NCBI GenBank assembly: GCA_950295325.1
Contig: OX485804.1
Span: forward strand, 50,456,429 to 50,520,428
Source of the DNA: Polytrichum commune
Lineage: Eukaryota > Streptophyta > Polytrichopsida > Polytrichales > Polytrichaceae
Direction of reading: 5' to 3'
Length of the DNA: 64,000 nucleotides
Both the position numbers and the translations under genes were made by a program. How positions within the stretch are numbered: position 1 is the first letter of the stretch; every line of letters starts with the position of its first letter. Below the pieces are notes generated by a model. That model did not search any database and was not told the origin of the DNA. It was given only the letters and a program-made list of their open reading frames with translations. Of the stretch, positions 31,571-43,327 are shown in pieces.

Positions 31571-34379
31571 GATGGGTCCGGTTGCACCTCCTGCAATGAA
31601 ATGAAATTGATTTTAAAGTCCAGGAAGTCAAAAGGCCAATGAAAGCCAACCTTGCTACCCTCCCATGCGGGATCATTGCCTCCCACCATGACTTGGAACC
31701 AATGATTTCTATAACACATAGGTTGTTCCAATGTGTATTAGTTTAGGCATAGTTAATAAGTAGGTGTCTAGTCATTGGTAGCCTAGTCATTCAAATGTAA
31801 CCGACATGACTATTATTAGGGAATCTAGCATAGTTAGTTTCATAGAACACTTGCCAAGTTACTTCCACATTAACAGACTTGACAGGGTCACGAAACCTTT
31901 TGCTCCTACCGACCTACTAACCAAAGGAACCGGGTTGGTGGGAAACCATGCAACACACCATATGACTTGTTGGGAAACCCGCCATAGACACCGAAATGGG
32001 TGGCAAGCCTCACCCAAGCTCGTAAACTCAAATGAACACACCTCATAAAGTGAAGTGAAGTGAAAGGTGAGGTGGCACAGGAGAGTGTGACATACAACAG
32101 CATACTATTTCAAGAGAAGAAAGGGGTAGAGAAGAGATTAACGAGTATACGACAGCAGCCTTGAAGCAGAGCCCAAAGCACATCAGAGGCAAGTCAACGA
32201 GAATGCACTAGTGCAGAAGAAGCCCCTCAGTGCAGACAAGCTATAGATAACACAACAACAACAACCAGAAGGACCTTTGAAAGAAGCCGCAGCTGCGAAC
32301 ACAGCCCCCATCCCCAGATGGGAACCCAAAGTCATCTTGAGGAATAAGTCTCTGTATACATGTCCACTGTATACATGTAGGACAAGTCTGTGCAGACAGT
32401 CTAATCTTGGTCACTTGGAGCTTCCTGATTTTATTTTGAAGTTGAATGTGCAGAGTATATGATAGAGTAAACCAGAGTGCATTAGGTTGTGTATTGCACG
32501 CTCCATTATCCGGGGAGGATTTTGGGCATAATCAGTCAAGATCCTAGTGTTTCCAAGTCCAACTAGTTACATGTTGTGAAATCATGGTTTTTCTTCATTC
32601 AATTAGAAGTGTATTCCATATATGTCCTTTAATCCCCAATGTCCTATGTGACCATAATTTGGTTGTGAACAATGTTCGACCCTTTTGACACCAACTCGGA
32701 TGGTTTTCACTCAGGTATGCAACTCCCATATTATACAGAGGGGGCATCGACATTAAACTGGCTTAAAGGACGGCTTTTGTAAAAATTATATTAACTTATT
32801 CAAAAATGAAAGGACCAAAAAGTTGGGTGAAGATCAAATTAAATAAGATGAGATGCAAGAAAAATTGGGTTGCATATATATATAAACCTCCAAAATGTAT
32901 ATAAAATTTTGAAACACCTTTTTTTGCCTTCTAAAGAATCTAAGAGGGGTGTTAGAAGTAGATGTTGGTATATTCAAATACTAGTGTTCACAAATACTAG
33001 TAGGTCCTTTAAAGGTCTCATTCTTTTGGAAGGAGTTGTAGCAATTATAGGTGTAGCACATTCCTTCTCCCTACCCCTACCTCCACGACATGAGCCTCTA
33101 CGCTTCATCTCGCAATCCATGTGTTTGTCTAAGGCATCACAATCCTCTACAACCAAAGTGTAGACATCCTCATTTGCATCAATGACTATTGAAACAATGC
33201 ATATATATAATACTCTCTAAGCCAATGAAGTCACATTTGGTTCCTTCATAACCTTCATATGTGTACTCCAATCATGCAATGTGCTTATAGTACTTCGGTA
33301 ATATATTGATTTTCACATCGGAAAGAGAAACACTTCAGACACAATTCACCTGGGGTTTTTTTTCCAACAACCTTGATTATTTTTTGTATATTTCCAATGT
33401 GTCATACCGACTTCTATTTACCTTCATCAAATAAGAGCCCTAAATCATCAAATAATCCCACATGCATGTGATCATCATTATACACATAAGTATCTAAATT
33501 TGTACTCTTATATCTCACACACATCGACATAGCCAGGTATGATTTCTCAGGGAAGTGTATGTCCAACTTAGAATTTAACCTCATCTTACAAACTTAACCT
33601 TTACCTAATATTTCAATTGTGGAAGAATGTTTCAAGATATTCTTTGAACCCACATTCAAAATTATACCATCTACATTATCATTTTGCTCAACATATAAAA
33701 ATGTTGATTGCAAAAATATTATGATTTCTTTAAACTAATGATTCATGATTAAAAGAGGGAGAAAGGTCAATCCATTTCCTTTTTGTTTGGAATATTTCCT
33801 TCATGAAAGCTCTTTTAGCCCTATTTTACATCATGACAACACCTTCATGTCATACCTCCTTAAGATTCTTATCAATCATTGAAGCATAATCACACAATTT
33901 AGCAAATTTTACCTGGATATTTGATAACCACCATATATTCCTCCACCTCCGGGATTGAATAAATAATATTTCATCATCATAATATTTAATGTACTAAATT
34001 CAACCAATGTGAGAATATCTTTATGTAGCCTCTCCAACATAATATGTATATTTGTTCTTAACATATTGCCAAAAAAAAATAAAAAATCCTCACAAGAATC
34101 CGAACCAATGTTACTTAACAAGCATAACAAATGAGGATAGTTATTTCTCATCATTCTAACATAGTTAACAACAATATAATAAGTTATGTAGCAGTCAATA
34201 CGAATCTCTCTACTCAGTCAATTGCTTTCAATTGTATGACTATGTTTTTTATGAAACATGTATTTTATCCCATAATAAAACATACATATAACAAATGATA
34301 CAAGTATTTCCCTCTCATACATTATTTCATATCCATAAGAAATTATTTGCAAATGTCCATAACACTTCTAAGTGAATGA
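31571..34379. repeat. Long repeat R, copy A (uninterrupted)
   Basis: Starts GATGGGTCCGGTTGCAC and aligns in order with blocks of copy B (53989-64000) through AACACTTCTAAGTGAATGA at 34379. It provides the empty site for the insertions in copy B. Segment 33041-33987 has no counterpart in B, meaning deletion there or insertion here. No coding domain recognised, so the nature of R (old transposon or segmental duplication) is open. Confidence 0.88.
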
Positions 34380-36441
34380 TTGTATCCGATACACATTTCT
34401 TCTTGAACATCTCATTTACATCTACCCTGACACGCAGTTTCTCTAAACATGCTCAAAATCGAGGGAATGAAATACATTATATAGCACGGTCATTTTGTTT
34501 GTTCTTTACATTTATATATTAATCCAACAAAACATATTCATTTCTAGTAAACAACTCAATGACCAATTACAAATGTTTTTGTAAGCAAATAAATATCTTC
34601 AAAAAATGTCCATAAAATACTGTCCTTTGAGAATTCAATAAAGGGTTTGAAGTTTTTAACTCATATCTAGTGGATCTCGCATCATGATCAATGGATGTCC
34701 ATCCACAATCTTTGATTTCATAAAAAAATCATCCTTGCTTAGTTCAAATGTGCATTTGTAAATGCTCTCTAACATCAATTTTTATTTATTCCATTATCAT
34801 AATAAAATCCCTCAGTTTAATATATCTTTGGTTGATATTCATAAGTAACCTTAACAAATTGGAGGAAAGAAAATGATATGTGGAAACCCTACCAAAATTG
34901 TGAAGCACTTCAAATAATTTCACAATACTTGAATTGTAATTCTTTCTATAACCATCCCCACTATTTTTATAAACAGATAGCGAATTGGGGCCGTGTCAAA
35001 CAAGAAATTACATAAAATAGATATTTTCTTAAAAACTCCAAAATTTGGAACCTTCCTATAACTTTTTCTATTTTAAGAAGTGACTTCGATCAATGTAAAT
35101 GTCAATTTTTACTGAACATATTGATTGGCAGTTGTTGTTATAGTCAAGGCTAAATTCAACATAAACATTTGGTCACTGTATGCATTGTAGTACAAAATTC
35201 TGAAAATTTTGGCTCTTTTTTGGATTAAATGTGACTAGAGCCTTTACTTACCTTGCTAGGACCTAAAATGACCAGTGGGAACAAGTAATTGTCTGTTGAG
35301 AGTAGAAATAGTAAGTGGTAAGGACAATAGTCTATGGCGGTTTGGGAGGTTACCGGAACTTGGCCGATCCTCGGGATCCATTAGGAAGATGCTAGTTCAT
35401 TACTCTCTCTCGAAGGTTGAGCAAGGCTGGGAGAGCTGAGAGCGAGAGCATTTACTTTAGATATATCAATTTGTCTGACATTACATTGAACTTGATTGGA
35501 TAGTGCGAATATATTAAGCTATATTTGTGTGTAATTTTGTCATAGCTCCAGGGGGTATGTACTGGAGTACAAGGGACTTCAGTTTGTTTTCGATTCTCAA
35601 TTTGTAATTGATTTTCCTTTGCTGGGATTCCTGCAACTGTGAGAAGTATATTTCCTGGAATGACTGAGTGTAATTGGATTATCTTGTGAGACTATGGTCT
35701 TATAAATTGTGTATTTCTGTATTACATTGACTGTCAGATTGCCTTGTCTGAATTGTCTTAGTGAAGGTCTATTAAAATTGAGCGAATCTGTATGGTCTCG
35801 TATTGCGAGTGTTGAGCGTAAAGGTATTAAGAGATTAAATTGGAGGCCTGAAGCTCGAAGTTAAGACTATAGTCTTGCCTATCCAGGTTTAGTATTTATA
35901 AAGATATTCCTACCATAACTTAAGGGCCTGGCAGAGATCTCACCTACTTGATTACAGTCGATATTCAAAATGAGGAATGAATTTATTCTCTGTTGGGTGC
36001 TGAGTGATATTATCTATCAGTAATATTAACTGATGAGAATTACGCTAAGGCCATTGTTTGTGAGAGAACTGGTGGTATGAATTAATCCTGGATTATGCTA
36101 GTAATTACAGGGAATGACGTTTCATTTATGAATGAGTTGAGTCAATTGTCTGCGGTCATTCAAAAGTCGTTTCCGTGATGATGAGGTCATTGTCTAAGGT
36201 AGATGAGCAAAAGGACTTAGATTCTGGTAATAATTTCTAAATAGTATCCAAGAGAATTCGGATTGGTTAGTCTATTGTCTTATGCGAGTTAAGAGTAGAT
36301 TGTAGAATTTGATAGTCTACCTTCGGAAAGAATGAAATCTCGGAGTGTTTCAGAATGTAGGAATTGGAGATACTTTTAGTATGGAATCATAAACAATGGA
36401 TTGTTTTGTTGAGTTATGAATTGATTAGAGGATTAAGACAT

Positions 36442-36478
<37 letters not shown>

Positions 36479-39025
36479 AGCCAATGGTCCTTTCCCTTCT
36501 CGAACTGAATTATTTTCGTGTCATGATAACTTGGCATTTACACAATGAATCAATCTTGCACTTATTAATGTAACTCTTTGAAGCGATGATTCGAAAGTCA
36601 AGAGGTTGAAGTTGTCGTTGTATGAAATTGTTTGCTTGAACAAATGAGTGAGTCGATTGTCGTTGTAATGTAAATGGAGAAACTGTTCTAACCTTTGATG
36701 GAATATGAAGAGTCAATGGGTTAAGTCCATTGACCGTGAAGGGTTAACTTGATGTGAAAACGACAAAAGGAACGTGCCGCTTATTAGAATGGTAAGTCTT
36801 GATTGTTTACTAGAACCTTAAAGGAACTAAGGTTAAATTGAACTTTCGCCACCTTTAATAATTGAATTGCTTAACCTTGTTTGTAATAATGAAATGAGTT
36901 GTTGAATCAATTGTCTGGAGATTTAAGGATATTGAATTGGAATCTTACGTAAGTAAAATGAGTTCATGAGTGATGTGAGAATATGTTAACGTGCATACGT
37001 GGTTTTGGACTTATTGCCTTGAGGAAAGAGGTGTTAATCGCTTTGGCCGATACCAGGTAAAAGACCATTGTCGGACTGTATAATTAAAAGTGAATTTAAT
37101 CAAAGACGACTTACTATCTTGAAAGGATTACCGCACAAACTTTTCAAGTTGCATTAAATGTGATTAATTAATGAAAGATTATTGACCCATCCGAAGTGCC
37201 CGTGGCTTTGGTATCGAGACAAAAATGGGTCACTATTGCAAGACCATTGACTATGGTTGTGCCTATGCTTCCGCACCACACTTGGTCCAATTTAAATGAA
37301 CTCACTGCCAGACAGTTGCCTGGGAAATTAGAGTGAGGTGTGAGACTGTCACCTTTGCATGTACTGACATGGAGTGGTTTTTAGAGTTTTTATCCCTTAC
37401 CCGTAAACCAATTGTCAGTCATAATCCAAAGTCAAGTGATATAACCTTGTGTTTTTCCTAATAAATCTTATCTAAGACACCTAGATGTTGTACAAGTCAC
37501 CTTTTAAGTCTTCCGTGAGTGTTTCCCTGGGCTTTGTTTGTAACCAAAAAGCTAACTACATGCATTAGCTCTCCTCTCTCATTCAGTGGCTAAGGTGATC
37601 AATTCCTTCCGTTGAAAATATTTGAAAATGAATATTTGATTGCATGAATCATTCTCTTCATTATTGAATCATAACATTATTTAGCGCCTCCGGATTGATC
37701 TTCTCAAAAGCGTGTCGATTTGATGGTGTTTTAAGAGCTAAAGTAACACTACATTGAAATTTCAAGTTAGCCTATTTTTAATCAATTTAGGGAGTTATTT
37801 TCACTATTTATCATTTATTATGAAGATTTAAAGGAAAAATTAACTCTAAAAGTTTTAAAAAATCACCTAGACTAAGTTAGAATAAAAAATAAATTTAGAA
37901 AACTATAAAATAATTCTTTTAAAATGGAAGTCAACAAAGTGATTTCATTTTTCAAAATTTTTTTTAGTATTGATCTAAGTTAGGTATTAATATAAATGTG
38001 CAATCATTTTTTTATTAATTGATTGCACTTTGTATAAGATACTAAATTTGTACATTTCACCTTTTTTAAGACTAATCTCTATATATATTAAATAAATATT
38101 TTTTGACTTTATGTACATTCACCTTGTATTCATTCATGGACCCAAAAGGTAATCCAATATCATTGCTACTTAATGTTATGAGGCTCCAACATTAAGATCA
38201 TTTAATAGCAAATTACAATCTACTATTTTATTGTTGATAATTAATGAATTGTTGTAAAATCCATAATAATGATTATTTTTCATATAATTGAATAGTACAT
38301 AATATGAAATATTAATAGGGTTGGGAATAAATGATAGAGAATATCAATCTAGTCATTATGTAATTTATTTTTTTAGGGAGACAACAATTGTAAGTTGGCT
38401 ATATCTTATGCCAACAACACACATAATTGTATGTGTGTTGCTTATTTTATGTGGACATTCATTATGTTTCCTTATCCAAATCTGTTCTTGTAGTCACATA
38501 TTGTACATCTTCAATTATTCTCATCGCTAATTATAAGTTTTAAAACATAAATCTATTTCTTTATTAGAATTATATATATGAAATTAAAGTAAATTATGTC
38601 CAAAATTGAAGTAAACTATGCCTAAAACTCAAGAAAAATAAAAAATTATCTTAAAAAAATACTTCATTATCCCATACCTCCTATTTAGTTTGATAAGTTT
38701 AAAGGTTATAGTAATTTTCAAGTTGGACTTAATAATTATTTTGTGTTCCAACAAAATCATCTCATACTTTGATTTATTGATTAATTTTTTTGTTTGAAAG
38801 ATAATTTGGATTGAAGATGTATCTCAAAGTTAAATAAGTTGAATGATTTTTTTGGCTTAATGTATATCTTTTTCTAATATGGATCGCATCAAATGATCGA
38901 AGTTAATAAACTTTGCTTTACATCCCTAGAAAGGTTTGGAATAAATCCACCAAAGTCATATTCAAATTTTTTTTATTTCTAATTTTTTTTCTTTTTTGGT
39001 AGCTTCTTGGGTATAGCAATCAGAT
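34380..39025. other. AT-rich non-coding region
   Basis: No ORF with a recognisable domain and no RNA gene seen. 35260-37650 contains many loose copies of AATTGTCTG-like words, perhaps a very decayed repeat. An (AT)n run sits at 36444-36475. Confidence 0.45.
36444..36475. repeat. (AT)n microsatellite
   Basis: About 32 bp of uninterrupted AT dinucleotides. Confidence 0.95.
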
Positions 39026-39033
39026 CAACATCC

Positions 39034-39528
39034 CCCAGGGAGTGCACTGTTCAAGTACTGTATTTATGCACGTGGGTGCACAAAAGGGGTATTATTTAAA
39101 ACAAGCATGTACAAAATGTACGTACAAGAGACATATTGCTGTTAAGCAAGAAGTAGATATACTGAGGCTATAGAAAAATATATGTAAAGCACGCATTTAC
39201 GCGTTTACGCGTTCAAGTCAGACCTGGACCAAGAATCATGTGTTTTTTCATCCACTAAGTAACAACTTTATAACTAAAAATCCATGATTTGATATTATAC
39301 ATATAATAGGGCCATATTTTTGCATTTTCAAACATTTGTACACATGTTATATACAATTTCTGTTTTTGTTTTTGGACCCTTGTGTACGTATGGAAATGTA
39401 TTTTGAAGCAATGAGATTTGTAAGTATATTGCTTGATTTTTGCAAAAATAAAATGTATACAGGGGTATTTTAATAAGGGGCATGCACGCACGTGATGCTT
39501 GGTTTTAATGAATAGTGCACTCCCTGAT
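39034..39528. mobile_element. MITE family M1, copy 2 (495 bp)
   Basis: Ends CCCAGGGAGTGCAC and GTGCACTCCCTGAT, flanked by the 8-bp duplication CAACATCC (39026-39033 and 39529-39536). It shares with the copy in E3 the subterminal words ACGTGNGTGCACA, AGGGGTATT, and near the right end ACGCACGTGAT and GGTTTTAATGAA. The internal parts differ. Confidence 0.93.
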
Positions 39529-39536
39529 CAACATCC

Positions 39537-41035
39537 AATCAATCACAAACATTCATGTCTGTAATCCTAAAGCTAGTCTTATCCACATAAAATTCTCGTT
39601 TAATCTTGATAGAAGGAAATTAAATAATATTTACATTGGATACAACATCATTTAATTTTAACATTTTAGTTAGAGGTTACTTTAAATATTTATTGTCATT
39701 ATCAATCAATATAATATCACTATGCGATGAAGGAGCGGTGTTGATAATTTAATTATGTGTAACTTTATGTGAATATGATGGTGATATTTATGGTGAAGCC
39801 TTATGTAATGATCGGTAGCATCCATAAGTATCACATTTATGGATATTGGCCCCATCAAGACAAAATAATTAATAATCATCAACCCCACTACTGTGTTTAT
39901 TTACACATACATCACTATATGGAGGTATATCATAAATTCCATTATTTATGACAAATGCAACAATCTCAAAACAAAGGATTTTCATGTGAAAGGTCGAACA
40001 ACAAACAACCTTCTTTGTTGCACCTTGTAAGGTGTTTGCACTCTAAAAATTTTACATGATTTATAAAGGATCACCAAAATGCAACACATTAGTAGAGTCA
40101 CCACATTTGCATCATCAAAACCAATAAATATTAGAAATTCATAGGCCTTCTTCTTTCAAAACCTTAAGATATTAAGATATGCCCTTGCATATGTCTTTCA
40201 TGTAATCCATATCTTGTCAATCTCTATAGCCATGCGTTGGACTTTAATACCTAAAAAACCAAGGATTCATTATTTTAAAATGATAAATTCAATGGTTTAA
40301 GAAAAATATAAGAGAAACGGCATTGAGAGATGAGAGAGAAACGACACTAAAAAATGAGAATCAAACACTAAGGAAAATGAGACCATGGAAAAATGAAACG
40401 GAAAAAACCCCAATCCATACCCTCGAGATACCCGCATAATACCATGAGATACTTCCATGATACCCTTGAAAACCTAGGGTATCATATGACGTATATGATC
40501 TAAGAAACACATACCTCAACTGCATCCTAATACAAATAAGCAATCTTCTATCCCTACAGTTAGACCAATAAGTTGCCTATGCATAATTTTAAAAGATCCA
40601 CATGAATAGCTGCCTCTAATTAAAATTAAAAGTTATTGGCAAAGTTTTATGTATTATAATAATAATAAATTAAAAATTGATTAAAAAACCCAAAAAGTTG
40701 GGTACTTTGACCTATGCTACATGTATTTTTTTTAAATCTCACCTCATTAGGTTTTTAATGCAATTGTATGCTTCAAGGAATATTCAATTCCTATATATAA
40801 TGACATTTTTGGATTCATTATTAGGAGACCTACAAGAATTTCCTACATTAAAACAAATTATATCACTCAAAATTGAACTAAAATGCATTATAAGTGATTA
40901 TACTTAGGGCCATACAATATGGGAGTTGCGTACCCGAGGTGAGTCGAAATCTATGTGGAAATTATTAATGTGGGCCATTGTAACTCTCTAATGACGGTGG
41001 AATAATGTGGCCCAAGACCCGCGTCTTCCCCTAAC
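39537..41035. other. AT-rich non-coding region with one hairpin
   Basis: No gene seen. 40457-40466 (ATGATACCCT) pairs perfectly with 40476-40485 across a 9-nt loop; role unknown. Confidence 0.45.
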
Positions 41036-41300
41036 TCTAACTTTTTAATTTCCTTCCTTCAATATTTGTCTTGTTGGAGAATCTATTTGTATCATAATCT
41101 TTTGTGATCCACAGATTCAAACTGTGAGCAACTATTACCAGGTTGTGAGAGGGTGGACTTTGGGTTGGGGTAATCAGCCAACACTTCAATTTGCACTTTT
41201 CAGGTACATTTTCTATGACACTCAATGGGCTCTAGACCGGGCCTTATCAAGAGGATCACCTTCTGTATTGCAGTTCATTCATTGAAGCGCTACAAACTTA
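41036..41300 (+). pseudogene. Fragment 1 of the membrane-protein gene (5' end only)
   Basis: The stretch TTTGTGATCCACAGATTCAAAC followed by a frame like NYYQVVRGW matches the start of the gene at 51612 (GCGATCCGCAGATTCAAAC, MGNFYKAVRGVMGW). The ATG is lost and homology stops within about 150 bp. It is tandem with the longer copy that follows. Confidence 0.72.
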
Positions 41301-41302
41301 CT

Positions 41303-42314
41303 TAATTTCCTCCTTCAGTACCTGTGATCTACTGGGAGTGTTTCATTTGTGGCATTTAAAAATATTTTTTAATTAAAAAATTGTGACCCACAGATTCAAA
41401 GTACAAGCAAGTTTTACAAGGTGGTGAGACGGGTGTTAGGATGGGGTTTGCCAACACTTTGATTCGCAGTCTTCGCTTCCTCTTCCACGGCCCTCGGTGG
41501 ATTCCAGATCCTGACCGGCCTGTTATGTTTTCACAAGTCTCCATAGCCACTTTCATAAACAATTCTGACGTCTTCTCCTTCTCCATCCTGGCCTGTGCAA
41601 ACAACCACTACTTTAACATCCACGACAGCAGCGAGTGCTCTAACCTCACATATTACGTAGTGGACAAGCCCCACAGATATTGTACTACACTGTTTTGCCT
41701 ATTTAGTGTGGGCCACACTAATTCTCAATTACCCACAATATTCTTTAATCTGACTTGAAGTGGCCCACTGTCATGTCCAGTGTGAAGAATAAGTGTGGAT
41801 TTTTTTGTCTGCACATTTGAATGAAAATCCAAAGCAAGACAAGTACTATAAAATTACTATTGTTAACCAAGGCAAGAACTATAAATTTAATGTAGGCCAC
41901 ACTAAATTCCAACCCACGTGAATTTCCCACCCCACACAACTTAGACAAAACAGTGTAGTGCCTATGACACCGGCCCAGCCAGGAGGTTCACCTGCAGCCA
42001 GGATAACACCCAGAACTGAGTTTTCTACAGATACATTCTCGACGTGGATTTCACCACAAGAATTTCGAGCAATACGCACACATTCGAATTGTCAGTGTCC
42101 CCCAGGGATTGTGGGCATCGAGACTGGCTACATTGCATCTTCGAGCGTGAAAGTGCAGCGGTGCCAACCCAGCCCGGCATTTTGCTTGCAGTTTTCCGTG
42201 GTTTCCACTCTTGATCTTCCTGGCTCGAACGTTGATGAGGGTGACACTGGTGGAGCTACTTTCTTTCCGACTGTCCAACATCGAGAGATGTTACTGGCCG
42301 TATGAAGCATTTGA
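41303..42314 (+). pseudogene. Copy 2 of the membrane-protein gene, broken by a MITE and a copia element
   Basis: Frames in sequence match the paralogue at 50338-51612: KFYKVVRRVLGWGL, then FSFSILACANNHYFNIHD (compare FAISGYENNHFYSIHD), a YRYILDVDF segment, FLARTLMRVTLVELLSFRLS and ERCYWPYEAFD (compare ERFYWLYEAFE). The ATG is lost, frames shift, a 276-bp MITE lies at 41684-41959, and homology ends exactly where the copia LTR starts (42315). The 3' part is not found after the copia element. Confidence 0.85.
41684..41959. mobile_element. MITE M2 in the pseudogene
   Basis: Inverted ends ACTACACTGTTTTGCCTA and the complement of ACTACACTGTTTTGTCTA (one mismatch). The host reading joins across it (HRYC to AYDTG). 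The TSD is short or ambiguous (TA or GT). It contains GTGGGCCACACTAA-like motifs shared with the element at 49080-49448. Confidence 0.75.
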
Positions 42315-42550
42315 TGTTGATAAGTCCAAGCTATACTTAGCAACAAGGTAGATGGATCAAAAGTAGTTAGAAATAAATGCACTTGCACGTTGCTAGCATG
42401 ACTGCCAAGTTAGTGCCTAAGTCATTGCCGGTATATTCTCCTGGTGGTTACTGTAGCAGATCTAATATAAACCATTCAATTGTGCTCTTTGATTGTCTAA
42501 TAGAGTGGTGCTCATCGTATGATGAAGCTCAGTTGTTGATAACTTCTTCA
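42315..42550 (+). repeat. C1 5' LTR, 236 bp
   Basis: It starts TGTTGATAAG exactly where pseudogene homology ends, and ends AACTTCTTCA directly before the primer site. Without the 3' LTR the left edge rests on the homology break. Confidence 0.75.
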
Positions 42551-42562
42551 TGGTATCAGAGC
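42551..42562 (+). promoter_or_regulatory. C1 primer binding site (initiator Met tRNA)
   Basis: TGGTATCAGAGC immediately follows the LTR, the typical arrangement in Ty1/copia. Confidence 0.9.
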
Positions 42563-42589
42563 AAGGTTTGCTTGTATGAGCTACCCCTG

Positions 42590-43205
42590 TCAGTTTCTCT
42601 AATTGTTTCTTCTGTGGTTCCATCTTCTTGGAGAAGTCCTCAAGCAATTTACGTTGCTTCGCCACTGCCTCATCTTTCAGGCTACAATTCTTCTCGAGCT
42701 CTTGAATGGCAAGACGAGAATCTGCAAGATCAGCTTGGAGTCGTTGATTCTCCAGCAACTCCCTCTCCTTCCATCTTTCCGCTTCACTGGACTTGCTCTG
42801 GAGTTGCTGACCTGGCCATCCCGAGGTCTTTCTCTAGCTGTTTCACGAGCGTTCCCTTTTCCATCAACGTTAACTCCATGTTTGCAACCCCTGTCATTCT
42901 CTGCAGTTGTAGCTTCCACTTCAACAACAATTTTCGCCTCCTTTTGCAACAACTTCACCTGTTTTACAAAATCTTCTAGCTGCCTCCTAGCAACAGTTCT
43001 CTGCCCTGCAGACATTGCTAAGTATATCTTTCCATCCTGCAACTTCTGTTTGAATTTGGCCAGGAGTCTCTCTTCCTTGACAGACCCTGTTTTTTTTGCT
43101 TGCAGAGGTTGTTTTCCATTTCCACATAGTGAGCTCTTCTTTTATATCAGAGTTGCATTCCTGAAATACAACTTGGCTCCCTCTTCCTTTATGTGCTACC
43201 AAAAC
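42590..43205 (-). pseudogene. Antisense coiled-coil gene fragment in the C1 leader
   Basis: Minus-strand frames 43042-42677 and 42758-42462 (overlapping, shifted) are rich in heptad-like Leu/Glu/Lys/Gln: RRQLEDFVKQVKLLQKEAK, then ENQRLQADLADSRLAIQELE and KQRKLLEDFSKK. Such protein is not part of retroelements, and it lies between primer site and gag in reverse, so it looks like a captured piece of a host coiled-coil gene. I cannot name the parent. Frame shifts make it non-functional. Confidence 0.5.
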
Positions 43206-43327
43206 TAGAAATTCTTCTCGAATGTTGTTTCAATAATCTATTCATCATCTGCAACTCTTTCTCTCTGTTTTATGTGTTAGCTCCCTGAGGAGCATTCTTT
43301 GATGTTTAGTAAGTATTTCATTTCACT

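Noticed and set aside
37209..37230. TTTGGTATCGAGAC resembling an initiator-Met primer binding site
   Set aside because: Two differences from TGGTATCAGAGC and no LTR end or retroelement coding nearby.
39255..39491. 78-aa minus-strand ORF in MITE M1 copy 2
   Set aside because: AT-rich, no domain and no match to the ORF in copy 1.
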